A stretch of DNA of 64,000 bases from Bog-756 sp963769905 (GCA_963769905.1 CAVYNG010000002.1:372001-436000), one strand, 5' to 3'; positions 1-8,162 are shown, counted from the stretch's first letter. The notes: generated from the sequence alone by a model not told the origin. Numbers and translations are program-made.

Positions 1-1774
1 GCCCGTCACTGCCGGTCACCGGTGCCCAGTCGTAGGGAGGGAGTGCCGCCCAGGGGTTACCGCTGGGAGGGAGGGTGGTGGCCGGCCGGGCCGAGGGATC
101 GGGCCGGAACGACACCGACTCGGCGCTCGGAGTCCCCGCCTCGAGGGTTCCGCTGGGGCCGAGGTGGAGCGTCGTCGCCCGAGCCGACGGCGGGGGCCAC
201 GACGTGAAGTCCTTGCTCCATACAGGCTGCAGCGCCCCGGGGCCGGCACTTCCTCCGCCGTTGTCGAAGAGGACGCGGACCCTCGGTTGCTGCTCGAACG
301 CGGTTCGGGCGGCGACGACGTTCGGCTCGTTGGTGAACTGCATCGGCGGTAGCGGCTCGGCCGGTGCGTCGGCCAGCGCCGCATAGAACTCGGGCGCAAG
401 GGCCGTAAGCACCGACGAGGGCGATGGCACCTTGTCCGCCACGAAGATGTCGAGGAACTCGAGCCACCGGGTCAGCGTGCCTGGTCCGAGCGAGTCGGCG
501 TGTGTGCCGTTGACCATCGTGACCCAGACGTGCGGATCAGCTGCGAGGTCGCCCACGATGGCGGGCCACTGGCCTCCGGTCTGCTCGTCCTGGAAGGCGC
601 CCGAGAGGAACACCGGCACCTGGGCCTTCTTCGCCCAGGTGGCAGGAGCCCGTTGCGTGTAGAGCGAGGGCACCCGGTGACTGGCCTCGCCGAGAAGCGC
701 GTCGACGTTCTGGGTCTGGCCGTGCAGGGCCTGGTTTGCGAGGCATCGGGTGTCGCCCTGTTCGATGAGGACCTTGGCGTAGGTCTGGCCGCCCTCCGGG
801 GCGGGTTTGGCGTCCGACACTCGCTGCGCGAGCCACGTGCCCGCGAATCCGGAGTTGAACATGCCGCCGGGGAACCCCGTGTTGTAGAGATCGTCAGTGA
901 GGCTCATCGGCGCGATCGCGGCCAACCCCGGCGGCCGGGTCCCGGCGACGAACATCTGGGAGATCCCCGAGAACGAGATCCCCACCATGCCGACCTTGTG
1001 GTTGGCGGCCCACGGTTGGGCGGCGACGATCTGCACGGCGTCGTAGCCGTCGTAGGTGGTGGGCAGGTCGAACAGGTCGAACGCACCCCCCGAGCACCCG
1101 GTCCCGCGCATCTGCAGGCTGACGGTCGCGAACCCGAGCAGCGGTGCGATCAAAGAGCCGACCGCGGTCGCGGTGTCGGGCAGCAACGGGTCCGAAGTGG
1201 TCTCACCGTCTTGGTGAAGCTCGGCATCGATGAGGCTGTGCGGCGCGGCGATCGCGTACCCCGATTCCTCGATGACGGTCGGGAAGGGACCGCCATCGAG
1301 GCTTTTCCCCGCGGGGAGCCGGACCGTGGCGGCAAGCTTCACGCCGTCGCGCATCGTGATGTAGTTGAGGCCGGCCGTCAGGTGCTGTCCCGAGTAGAAG
1401 GTCGCGGGGGGAGTGTCGACGGGTGCGAGCACCCGGAAGGAAGCAGTGGAGGCGACCCTCCTGCCGTTCGCCGCGCGGAAGGTGTACCCGGGGCCCGGGG
1501 CGACACCCCGGACGATCAGGCTCCCGAGGCCGTCGGCCGCCCCGCTCCCGACCTCGTCGCCGGCCGCATTGGCGAGGACGAGGTGCGTGCCGGGTGCGGC
1601 GCCGAGCACGTAGGCCTGTCCGATCGAGCCGTGTCCGGTGAACGTCGCCTTGGCATTCGCCCGGGGCGCGAGTTGACCGGTGGGCGAGTCGACCTGCGTC
1701 GCAGCCGACGAGCACGCGGTCAGGAGGGCGGTGAGCGCCACGAGCGCCACGAGCGACCTCGCCGGTCTCGTCAT
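1..1774 (-). CDS. CocE/NonD-type serine hydrolase, predicted lipoprotein (3' end outside window)
   Basis: The reading frame is open from an ATG at 1774 to the window edge, so about 591 residues are seen and the C-terminus is missing. The N-terminus is a lipoprotein signal: hydrophobic stretch, then lipobox L18-T-A-C21, so the product should be an exported lipid-anchored enzyme. The hydrolase core carries GISFSG with likely nucleophile Ser267, Asp396 (FQDEQTGG) and His425 (NGTHADS), in the order of the CocE / X-Pro dipeptidyl-peptidase (S15) fold. A beta-sandwich C-terminal domain usual in this family would account for residues after about 440. Substrate cannot be told: family members cleave esters, amides or X-Pro peptides. 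It is divergent from the Mau-like cluster, with a 221-nt gap. Confidence 0.8.
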   Translation of the reverse strand, partial: MTRPARSLVALVALTALLTACSSAATQVDSPTGQLAPRANAKATFTGHGSIGQAYVLGAAPGTHLVLANAAGDEVGSGAADGLGSLIVRGVAPGPGYTFRAANGRRVASTASFRVLAPVDTPPATFYSGQHLTAGLNYITMRDGVKLAATVRLPAGKSLDGGPFPTVIEESGYAIAAPHSLIDAELHQDGETTSDPLLPDTATAVGSLIAPLLGFATVSLQMRGTGCSGGAFDLFDLPTTYDGYDAVQIVAAQPWAANHKVGMVGISFSGISQMFVAGTRPPGLAAIAPMSLTDDLYNTGFPGGMFNSGFAGTWLAQRVSDAKPAPEGGQTYAKVLIEQGDTRCLANQALHGQTQNVDALLGEASHRVPSLYTQRAPATWAKKAQVPVFLSGAFQDEQTGGQWPAIVGDLAADPHVWVTMVNGTHADSLGPGTLTRWLEFLDIFVADKVPSPSSVLTALAPEFYAALADAPAEPLPPMQFTNEPNVVAARTAFEQQPRVRVLFDNGGGSAGPGALQPVWSKDFTSWPPPSARATTLHLGPSGTLEAGTPSAESVSFRPDPSARPATTLPPSGNPWAALPPYDWAPVTGSDG

Positions 1775-1995
1775 TTGCACGCGTCGCACGAACCCCCCCG
1801 GTGTGTGATGGCGGGTTCTGGCGGGACCCGACCGGCTCGGTGTTGCCGGCGACGATGCTATCGACCCGCGGCGTCCCGCTCGGCTGCCGACGCCGGCCCC
1901 TGCCGGGACCGAGCGCGAGTTTCCCTTAGCATGGGCCGGCGCGAGCGGCAGCGCCGACAGTGCGAAACCGCCCGCTCGAGGTCCGGAGGTGTCGC

Positions 1996-2853
1996 GTGGT
2001 CGCTCTCGCCATCGTTCTCTGCGCGGTCGTCGCGTTGCTGGCCGTGCTCGTCGCCGGCCTGCTCCGCAGCCATGCCGACATCCTCAAGGCGTTGCACGAC
2101 CTTGGTGTCGGGGTCGGTGACCCGTCGTCGGTCGAGCACACCTCCGTCGAGCGGCGTTCTGCGGGAAGTCCCGGTGCGAGCCCGGCCACGTCCGCACCAC
2201 TGACCATCGGCCCACCGCTTCCCGGTGAGCGGGACTCGGTCTCCGCACCGGCCATCGGAGGGATCACCCCACGCGGCGACGCCCTTGGCATCGCACCTGC
2301 GGAGACGGGCGACCTCACCCTGCTCGCGTTCTTGTCGTCGGGTTGCGCGACCTGTGCGGGGTTCTGGAGCGCGCTCGGGCAGCCTCAGCAGTTCGCTGGC
2401 CTCGACGGCGTGCGGACCGTCGTCGTTACCAAGGGCCCCGAGCTGGAGATCCGGGCCGAGGTCGGCTCGCTGGCACCCCCGGGGCTGCCGGTCGTGATGT
2501 CAAGCGACGCGTGGAATGACTACGAGGTGCCCGGCTCTCCGTTCTTCGTGTTGGTCGATGGGCGATCGGGCCGGAGGATCGGCGAGGGAGTGGCGCAGCA
2601 ATTCGCGCAGATCGCGGACCTCGTACGGCGCGCCCGGGCCGACCGCGAAACGGCCCCGACTCCCACGCGGGGGAGGGCCACGGCCGAAGGGCTGGACGGA
2701 CCCGAGCGCGAACGTGCCAACGACCGGGAGCTGATGGCCGCGGGGATCATGCCTGGGGACCCGAGCCTCTACCCGTCCTCGCTCGACGACGTCTTCGAAC
2801 CTGGCGACCCTCGGGCGGAGGACGTGGCCGGACCGTCCGGGAGCACCGGCTGA
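1996..2853 (+). CDS. membrane-anchored thioredoxin-like protein (MauD-like)
   Basis: About 285 residues. An N-terminal membrane segment (roughly 2-22) is followed by a thioredoxin-like domain with the dithiol motif C117-A-T-C120 (SSGCATCAGFW) and a downstream GSPFFVLVDG that fits the cis-proline strand. A polar C-terminal tail of about 70 residues follows. I chose GTG 1996 because GGAGG lies 6 nt upstream and the hydrophobic segment starts at once; GTG 1960 in the same frame is the alternative. A TAGCAT hexamer at 1927-1932 could be the -10. It heads a tight five-gene run with MauE-like and MauF-like genes and a 26-cysteine exported protein, so disulfide formation or isomerisation in that protein is the likely job, as for MauD with methylamine dehydrogenase light chain. 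The MauD link rests on context and fold, not close identity. Confidence 0.7.
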   Translation: MVALAIVLCAVVALLAVLVAGLLRSHADILKALHDLGVGVGDPSSVEHTSVERRSAGSPGASPATSAPLTIGPPLPGERDSVSAPAIGGITPRGDALGIAPAETGDLTLLAFLSSGCATCAGFWSALGQPQQFAGLDGVRTVVVTKGPELEIRAEVGSLAPPGLPVVMSSDAWNDYEVPGSPFFVLVDGRSGRRIGEGVAQQFAQIADLVRRARADRETAPTPTRGRATAEGLDGPERERANDRELMAAGIMPGDPSLYPSSLDDVFEPGDPRAEDVAGPSGSTG

Positions 2854-2854
2854 G

Positions 2855-3346
2855 GTGGCGACGATCCGGGCGTACGGGATCGAGGCGCAGCTCCCCGGCG
2901 GGTTCGAGGGTCGTATCTTCGTCCGTCCGTCGTCGGGCGAGGAGGCGGCACGCCCGGTCGCCCAGTTCGCCACGTTCGCCCTGCCTTCCGACGTCGGCGA
3001 CTTCGGGGCCGGCGCGGTGACCCTCATGGGTGCCGACGACATCTTCTCGACCCTCTTCGAGTACGAACCGGAGGCGGTCGGCACGCCCCTCTTCGAGCGG
3101 CAGGGGATGCCTCGAGCGCTCACGTCGTCGGATTTCCTCCCCTACGTGCTCCGACGGGGGCTCGGCGGCCAGTCGGGAACCCAATGGTTCTTCCACGAGT
3201 CGGGACGACCCTTCACGCTTTACGTCGTCCTCGGGAGCCACGCGCTCCGGAGCGTCCTCGTGCCACGGGTGAACGCCCTCCTCGCGAACCTTGCCATCGC
3301 GCCGGCTGTGCCCGCGGTCCTTCCCCCAGGAGCACGGTGGAACTGA
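2855..3346 (+). CDS. unknown protein of the Mau-like cluster
   Basis: A 163-residue protein that I do not recognise. It starts with GTG 2 nt after the previous stop and its end overlaps the MauE-like start at 3337, so it is translationally embedded in the cluster. It has no signal peptide, no clear membrane segment and no cysteine; it is a mixed alpha/beta sequence with several aromatic residues (QWFFHES, FTLYVVLG). Because it sits between MauD- and MauE-like genes and lacks export signals, a cytoplasmic chaperone-like or assembly role for the exported cysteine-rich product is possible, but nothing in the sequence proves it. Confidence 0.75.
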   Translation: MATIRAYGIEAQLPGGFEGRIFVRPSSGEEAARPVAQFATFALPSDVGDFGAGAVTLMGADDIFSTLFEYEPEAVGTPLFERQGMPRALTSSDFLPYVLRRGLGGQSGTQWFFHESGRPFTLYVVLGSHALRSVLVPRVNALLANLAIAPAVPAVLPPGARWN

Positions 3347-3897
3347 TCGGGCTCTACCTCGTCGCGTGCGCGCTGTTGGTGGCCGCCGGCGTCGCGAAGG
3401 TCCTCCATCCCGAAGACACGGCTCGTGCCCTCGGGGACCTGGCGCCCGTACCTCAGCGGGCGATGCGTGCCGCGGTCCGCGTCGGCTCGGGTGCAGAGGC
3501 GGCGCTGGGAGTGATCGCGCTGGCGGTGCCGCGATCGGCGACTGCTTGGCTCGTTGCCGCGTCGTACCTCGCCTTCGCCGCGGTCGTGGCGGCCGTTCGT
3601 GCACGGGGCGGAGCGATCGCCAGTTGCAGCTGCTTCGGCACGCTCGACACCCCGGCCACCGCTCTGCACGTCGTGATCGACCTCGTTCTCGGGCTCGCAG
3701 CCGTTTCGGTCGCCCTGGGTGGCCCCTCGGATTCGCTGCGCGCGGTCCTCGCATCGCAACCGCTGGAGGGGATCCCGCTCGTCGCGGCCAGCGCGCTCTG
3801 CGCCTGGCTCGTCTTCCTCGCGATGTCGAAGCTGGCACAAGTCGAGGCGGCCCGGCGAGTCCTCGGGATCTCGAGACACTCGGCGAGGAGATCGTGA
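3337..3897 (+). CDS. mauE: MauE-like membrane protein (DoxX/MauE family)
   Basis: 186 residues with about four hydrophobic segments (near 3-20, 52-64, 70-88, 105-122, plus one near 143-160). The CSCFG motif at residues 97-101 is the cysteine pair typical of MauE-type proteins, which support disulfide formation in the periplasmic light chain of methylamine dehydrogenase. The GTG start at 3337 lies inside the end of the preceding gene, and the stop overlaps the GTG of the next gene (GTGA), so translation is coupled through the cluster. The membrane topology with an exposed Cys pair suits passing electrons to or from the thioredoxin-like partner encoded at 1996. MauE-like proteins also occur in clusters unrelated to methylamine, so the substrate is not fixed by this gene. 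Confidence 0.75.
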   Translation: MELIGLYLVACALLVAAGVAKVLHPEDTARALGDLAPVPQRAMRAAVRVGSGAEAALGVIALAVPRSATAWLVAASYLAFAAVVAAVRARGGAIASCSCFGTLDTPATALHVVIDLVLGLAAVSVALGGPSDSLRAVLASQPLEGIPLVAASALCAWLVFLAMSKLAQVEAARRVLGISRHSARRS

Positions 3898-5288
3898 CCT
3901 TGGTCGAGCGCGCGGCGGGCTTCCTCGAGTCGAAGCTCTCGCGCCGCAGCTTCATCAACCGCTCTGCGTTCGCCGGCAGTGCGGTCGCGGTCGGCGCGGG
4001 GCTCGATCTTGCGCTGCGACCGGGAACAGCCTACGGGCAGATCTGCACCTGCGGCGACGCCAACTGCGGGTGCGGCTCCATGTGCTGTGCGGGCTTCTCC
4101 GAGTTCTGCTGCTCGATCAACGGCGGCTACAACTACTGCCCGGCCGGATCGGTGATGGGCGGGTGGTGGAAGGCCGACAACTCTTCCTACTGCGGCGGTC
4201 CGCGCTACTACATGGACTGTCACGCCGCGTGCCAGTGCGTGACCGGCTGCGGGAACGGCTGGGGATTCTGCGACACCGGATGCGATGGGACCGCATGCGG
4301 CTGCGGGCCGGCCGGCTGCGACTCCTTCGTCACCGGTTGCTTCCAATTCCGCTACGGGCAGTGCAACCAGCAGATCGCGTGCGTCGGTCGGATCCTCTGC
4401 CGTGTCGTCGCCTGCGTCCCCCCGTGGCAGGTCGACCCCACCTGCACGACGACGGTCGCGGTGGACGAGTCGACCGCCGAGCAGAACGAGCCCTGCTGGA
4501 CGCCGGCACCGCCTGCACCGCCACCACCCCCTTGTGGCTCGCCGCTCACCAACTGCCAGGTCGTCGGCATGGCACCGAGCACCGACGCGCAGGGCTACGC
4601 GATCGTGACCTCGTTCGGCAAGCTCCTCACCTTCGGGGACTTCCGCTTCGGGGGTGACGAGTCCACGGCCCCGCTGGACCAACCGATCGTGGGGGTGGCC
4701 GAGCGCCCGACCGGCGGTTACTACCTGGTCGCGGCCGACGGCGGCATCTTCGCCTTCGGTGCCCCCTTCTACGGTTCGATGGGCGGCCAACCGCTCGACG
4801 CGCCCATGGTCGCCATGGCCGGCACGCCTTCGGGCGACGGCTACTGGACCGTCGCGGCCGACGGCGGCATCTTCAGCTTCGGGGACGCGCCGTTCTACGG
4901 ATCGATGGGGGGACAGGCGCTCAACCGGCCGATCGTGGGCATGGCGTGCACACCGAGCGGTCGGGGCTACTGGTTCGTCGCGGCCGACGGCGGCATCTTC
5001 AGCTTCGGGGACGCGCTCTTCCACGGCTCGATGGGCGGACAGCCGCTCGACGCCCCGATGGTCGGGATGGCGGCTACCCCCTCCGGCAGGGGTTACTGGA
5101 CCGTCGCGGCCGACGGCGGCGTCTTCAGCTTCGGGGACGCGCCGTTCTACGGGTCGATGGGGGGACAGGCGCTCAACCGACCCATCGTGGGGATGGCTGC
5201 AGGGCCGACCGGACACGGGTACTGGTTCGTCGCCCAGGACGGCGGTGTCTTCTCCTTCGACGTGCCCTTCCTCGGATCACCTGTCTGA
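3894..5288 (+). CDS. Tat-exported 26-Cys MauA-like domain fused to propeller-like repeats
   Basis: 464 residues in three parts. Residues 14-48 form a twin-arginine signal (S-R17-R18-S-F, hydrophobic stretch, TAYG). Residues 50-205 hold 26 cysteines. The segment from C82 (CPAGSVMGGWW) to C113 (YYMDCHAAC) has the spacing and pattern of methylamine dehydrogenase light chain (CPPGT...SW...YLIxYRDCCG), with W91/W92 at the place of the first TTQ tryptophan and W123 a possible partner. Residues 234-464 are six 41-42-residue repeats of the GYW-VAADGGIF-SFG type, likely beta-propeller blades. In the classical enzyme the heavy chain is a separate seven-bladed propeller (MauB). The Tat signal also matches MauA practice. 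GTG 3894 overlaps the previous stop. Whether a tryptophan quinone forms is unproven, and no MauG is in the window. A structural Cys-rich surface protein is the alternative. Confidence 0.65.
   Translation: MTLVERAAGFLESKLSRRSFINRSAFAGSAVAVGAGLDLALRPGTAYGQICTCGDANCGCGSMCCAGFSEFCCSINGGYNYCPAGSVMGGWWKADNSSYCGGPRYYMDCHAACQCVTGCGNGWGFCDTGCDGTACGCGPAGCDSFVTGCFQFRYGQCNQQIACVGRILCRVVACVPPWQVDPTCTTTVAVDESTAEQNEPCWTPAPPAPPPPPCGSPLTNCQVVGMAPSTDAQGYAIVTSFGKLLTFGDFRFGGDESTAPLDQPIVGVAERPTGGYYLVAADGGIFAFGAPFYGSMGGQPLDAPMVAMAGTPSGDGYWTVAADGGIFSFGDAPFYGSMGGQALNRPIVGMACTPSGRGYWFVAADGGIFSFGDALFHGSMGGQPLDAPMVGMAATPSGRGYWTVAADGGVFSFGDAPFYGSMGGQALNRPIVGMAAGPTGHGYWFVAQDGGVFSFDVPFLGSPV
4593..5285 (+). repeat. six in-frame coding repeats, 123-126 bp
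   Basis: Units begin at 4593, 4716, 4839, 4965, 5091 and 5217; the last is partial. Units 3 and 5 are nearly identical at nucleotide level, and 4 and 6 pair in the same way (TVAAD versus FVA-D), so a 252-bp two-unit block seems to have duplicated recently. They encode 41-42-residue repeats within the protein starting at 3894. Confidence 0.9.
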
Positions 5289-5303
5289 CATGCAAGGAGG
5301 ATC

Positions 5304-6089
5304 ATGACCACCCCTCTCGTCCTTGTCGCCACGCTGGTCGCGCTCGCGGCCGCCGTGCGTTCCACATGGTCGCCTTGTGGCCTCTCGATGCTCTCGACGA
5401 TCACCCCGCTGAGCGAGCGCGCGAAGGGCCACACCTATCGCGGGACGGCATGTTGGTTCGTAGCAGGCGCCACCTCCGGTGGAGTGACCCTCGGGGGCGT
5501 GGCGGCACTCGGCGCGGCGGGAGTGAGGGCGCTCGGACCCTCGACGCTCGCGCTCGGTCTGCTCGCGGCCGCGGCGGCGAGCGTCGCGGCCCTCTCGGAC
5601 CTCGCCCTCTTCGGGTTCGGCCTCCCGATCCATCGCCGGCAGGTCAACGAGCGGTGGCTCGACCACTACCGGCCCTGGGTCTACGGGTTGGGATTCGGCT
5701 GGCAGATCGGTGTCGGCCTCGCGACCTACATCACCACCGCCGCGGTCTACCTGACGGTGGTCCTTGCGGCGCTCTCGACGAACCCGCTCGCGGCGATCGC
5801 CATCGGTGCCTGCTTCGGTTTGGTCCGAGGGCTCGCGGTGTTCCTCACCCGCTCGATCACCTCGACGCCAGAGCTCTTCGCCTTCCACCGCCGCCTCGCC
5901 GACGCGGCACCGCGGGCGAGGGCGATGGCCGTCGTGACCGAGATCGGAGCGGCTTGTCTCTTCGCGGCCGCACTCTGGCTGCCCGCGGGACTGCTCGTCG
6001 GGGCAGTGCTCGGGGCTGCCGCGCTCGCCTCGAGATTGCCCGCCGCCACCGACCGACCGGTCGTGATCGGCAGGTCGGAGCACAGCTAG
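5304..6089 (+). CDS. MauF-like polytopic membrane protein
   Basis: 261 residues with six or so hydrophobic segments. The N-terminal RSTWSPCGLSMLS (W22, C25) followed by a second cysteine-containing segment (ACWFVAGA) matches what I know of MauF, a DsbD/CcdA-related membrane protein needed for methylamine dehydrogenase maturation. An AAGGAGG ribosome site lies 8 nt before ATG 5304, only 15 nt after the stop of the Cys-rich fusion gene. It closes the cluster, and its stop shares CTAG with the stop of the convergent Lgt-like gene. The likely role is transmembrane supply of redox equivalents or cofactor-assembly support for the exported Cys-rich protein. Confidence 0.7.
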   Translation: MTTPLVLVATLVALAAAVRSTWSPCGLSMLSTITPLSERAKGHTYRGTACWFVAGATSGGVTLGGVAALGAAGVRALGPSTLALGLLAAAAASVAALSDLALFGFGLPIHRRQVNERWLDHYRPWVYGLGFGWQIGVGLATYITTAAVYLTVVLAALSTNPLAAIAIGACFGLVRGLAVFLTRSITSTPELFAFHRRLADAAPRARAMAVVTEIGAACLFAAALWLPAGLLVGAVLGAAALASRLPAATDRPVVIGRSEHS

Positions 6090-7147
6090 CCGGCGGGTTC
6101 CTCCCGGGTCACCGGTACCTGCGCGAGGAGCGGTCCTTCGAGGTCGTCCTCGTCACCGACGTCGCCGAGTGTGTCCGCCCCCACCTCGTCTCCCACCTCG
6201 TCGCTCGGCGAGGCTGCCCGCGGGTCGACCCACTCCCCACGGCGCCAACGCTGAAGGGGGCCGAACCGCGAAGCGAGGAGGGCCATGCCGGCCACGGCGA
6301 GCCCGACACCGGCGATCTGGACCAGGAGCGAACCGAGGTGTCCGTCCTCGCCGAGCCAGAGGTGCTCGTCGAGGAAGCGCTCGATGCCCCAGAGCACCAT
6401 GCCCACCCCGAGCACGATCCCCGCAGGGGGTAGCGAGGCACGGACCGCTTGGGCAGCCGCCGTCGTGGAGTCGTCCCACTCGCCGGTGGTCGCCTCGGCT
6501 TCGGGTCCACCCTCTCCGGTGGTGCCGACGGCCGCCTCCACCGGGAGCGCCATCCTGACCGACTCCGGCGCGACGGAGCGCAGCCACCGCTCGACGAGCA
6601 GGAGGATGCCGAAGATGGCGAAGTCCTCCATGGCCTGGAAGATCGGGACCGGCAGGCGCTTGCCGGCCTGGCCCGCGTAGTACATGCCGAACCACTGGTT
6701 CGTCGGGTGGCCGCCACCCGCGACCATCAGCTGGGGCCCGAGCAAGCGGCCGATGCCCCAGCAGCACATCAGGACCGGTGCCATCAAGTCGGCGAACCTG
6801 AGGGTGGAGAGCTCCGGACAGCGCTTCCGCGCGATGAGCACCGCGGTCGGGACCGCGAAGATGAGCCCCCCGAACGACGAGAGGCCGCCCTGCCAGATCG
6901 AGACGACCTGCCCGGGATGGCTCGAGTAGTACGAAAGGTTCGAGAGCACGTGGAGGGCGCGGGCGCCGACGATCGCGGCGAGCACGACCCAGAGGAACAT
7001 CCCGGTCACCCACCGCCACGGATAGCCGGCGGCGCGCAGCCGTCGCTCGGTGTAGCGGAGCCCGAACCAGAAGGTGAGGGCGAGGCCGATCCCGTAGGTG
7101 TGGATCTCGATGAACCAGATGTGGAACGCGACGGGGATGGGTCTCAT
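6086..7147 (-). CDS. Lgt-like prolipoprotein diacylglyceryl transferase, divergent active-site loop
   Basis: 353 residues, polytopic. The opening segment (IEIHTYGIGLAL), the GARALHVLSNLSYY region and the GGLSSFGG loop follow the Lgt fold. Lgt moves diacylglycerol from phosphatidylglycerol to the lipobox cysteine in the membrane. The normally conserved RIGNFxNxE signature reads GRLLGPQLMVAGGG here, and the later HPxQLYE motif reads VPIFQAMEDF, so this may be a specialised paralogue rather than the main Lgt. A charged acidic C-terminal extension of about 100 residues includes one further membrane segment. The gene is convergent with the Mau-like cluster. I withhold the symbol because of the altered residues. 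Confidence 0.65.
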   Translation of the reverse strand: MRPIPVAFHIWFIEIHTYGIGLALTFWFGLRYTERRLRAAGYPWRWVTGMFLWVVLAAIVGARALHVLSNLSYYSSHPGQVVSIWQGGLSSFGGLIFAVPTAVLIARKRCPELSTLRFADLMAPVLMCCWGIGRLLGPQLMVAGGGHPTNQWFGMYYAGQAGKRLPVPIFQAMEDFAIFGILLLVERWLRSVAPESVRMALPVEAAVGTTGEGGPEAEATTGEWDDSTTAAAQAVRASLPPAGIVLGVGMVLWGIERFLDEHLWLGEDGHLGSLLVQIAGVGLAVAGMALLASRFGPLQRWRRGEWVDPRAASPSDEVGDEVGADTLGDVGDEDDLEGPLLAQVPVTREEPAG

Positions 7148-7332
7148 GGACGGGTCATCTGACGGTCACTCTGCTCCCGGTCCGGGACGCGGTCGACGCC
7201 TCCCCAGTATGCCCCACCTGCCCGGTAGGGTGACGGCGCGCCCGCCCACCGCCAGTGACGACCGGTGTCGCCCGAACGGCGGGCGTGGGTCGGGCACGGC
7301 TCGACCCGACGACTGGACAGATGGGGGTGCCG

Positions 7333-8130
7333 ATGGAGTCCCTTGCGGGCAAGGTGGGCGTGGTGACCGGTGGCGGTTCGGGCATCGGATTCGCGACCGT
7401 CGGTCGGCTGGCAGCCGCCGGGGTGAGCGTCGCGGTGGTCGATCTCGACGGGGCGGCGGCGAGGCGCGTCGCATCCGATGTGGGGGGCATCGGCCTGCAG
7501 GCCGATGTCGGCCAGTCCGACGAATGGCCGGGCGTCGCCGAACAGGTGGTGTCACGGTTCGGCGGCATCGACCTCGCCCACCTGAATGCCGGGGTCACCA
7601 CCGGTGAGGCGGACATCACTTCGATGACCGACCAGATCTACCGACGCGCGGTCGGCGCCAATGTCGACGGCGTCGTCTTCGGGATCAGAGCGCTGGTGCC
7701 GGCGATGACCGAGCGGGGCGGGGGTGCGATCGTGGCGACCGCCTCACTGGCCGGACTCATCGGCTTCTCGCCGGATCCCATCTACTGCCTCACCAAGCAC
7801 GCCGTGGTCGGGTTGGTGCGATCCCTCGTGCCCCAGCTCGAGGAGCGTCACATCACCATCAATGCGGTCTGCCCGAGCCTCGTCGACACGCCGATGGTCG
7901 GCGACATGCGCGAGGTCCTCGAGGAAAGCGGCTTTCCTCTGATCGACGCCGGCGCGGTGGCCGAGGCGGTGGTGGCGCGATTGTCGGGTGAAGAGTCCGG
8001 ACTGGCCATGGTGATCCAGGCCGGGCGCGAGCCACTGCCGTTCCGCTTCGCTCGCCCTCCCGGTCCGCGAGCGGGGGGGACCGCGGGTCAACTGCCGCCG
8101 AACGAGTTCACCGCACACGACCAGCGCTGA
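7333..8130 (+). CDS. short-chain dehydrogenase/reductase
   Basis: About 265 residues. Classical SDR: glycine-rich GGGSGIG near residue 13 for NAD(P), NAG (LNAGVTT), catalytic Ser in TASLAG and the Y-x-x-x-K pair in YCLTKHA, then the NAVCPSLVDTPM segment. The last 35 residues are a proline- and glycine-rich tail beyond the usual fold. ATG 7333 starts right before the Rossmann strand and has a GGGGGT stretch upstream; ATG 7321 and GTG 7255 are in frame as alternatives. Substrate unknown; an aspartate at the end of strand 2 (VVDLD) suggests NAD preference. Confidence 0.85.
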   Translation: MESLAGKVGVVTGGGSGIGFATVGRLAAAGVSVAVVDLDGAAARRVASDVGGIGLQADVGQSDEWPGVAEQVVSRFGGIDLAHLNAGVTTGEADITSMTDQIYRRAVGANVDGVVFGIRALVPAMTERGGGAIVATASLAGLIGFSPDPIYCLTKHAVVGLVRSLVPQLEERHITINAVCPSLVDTPMVGDMREVLEESGFPLIDAGAVAEAVVARLSGEESGLAMVIQAGREPLPFRFARPPGPRAGGTAGQLPPNEFTAHDQR

Positions 8131-8162
8131 GAGCGCCGGAGACGGTCAGGGAAGTCGAGCGC

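Noticed and set aside
500..2203. Long + strand ORF of 567 codons across the CocE-like gene
   Set aside because: Its product is Arg/Gly/Pro/Val-rich without motifs; the minus frame shows lipobox, Ser-Asp-His and a clean hydrolase. High GC gives such antisense frames.
4593..5285. CRISPR or minisatellite
   Set aside because: The 123-126-bp units are in frame, encode a regular 41-42-residue protein repeat and have no spacers.
1996..6089. A complete methylamine dehydrogenase operon
   Set aside because: No separate heavy chain, MauG, amicyanin or cytochrome is present; only the maturation-like proteins and a fused Cys-rich protein.
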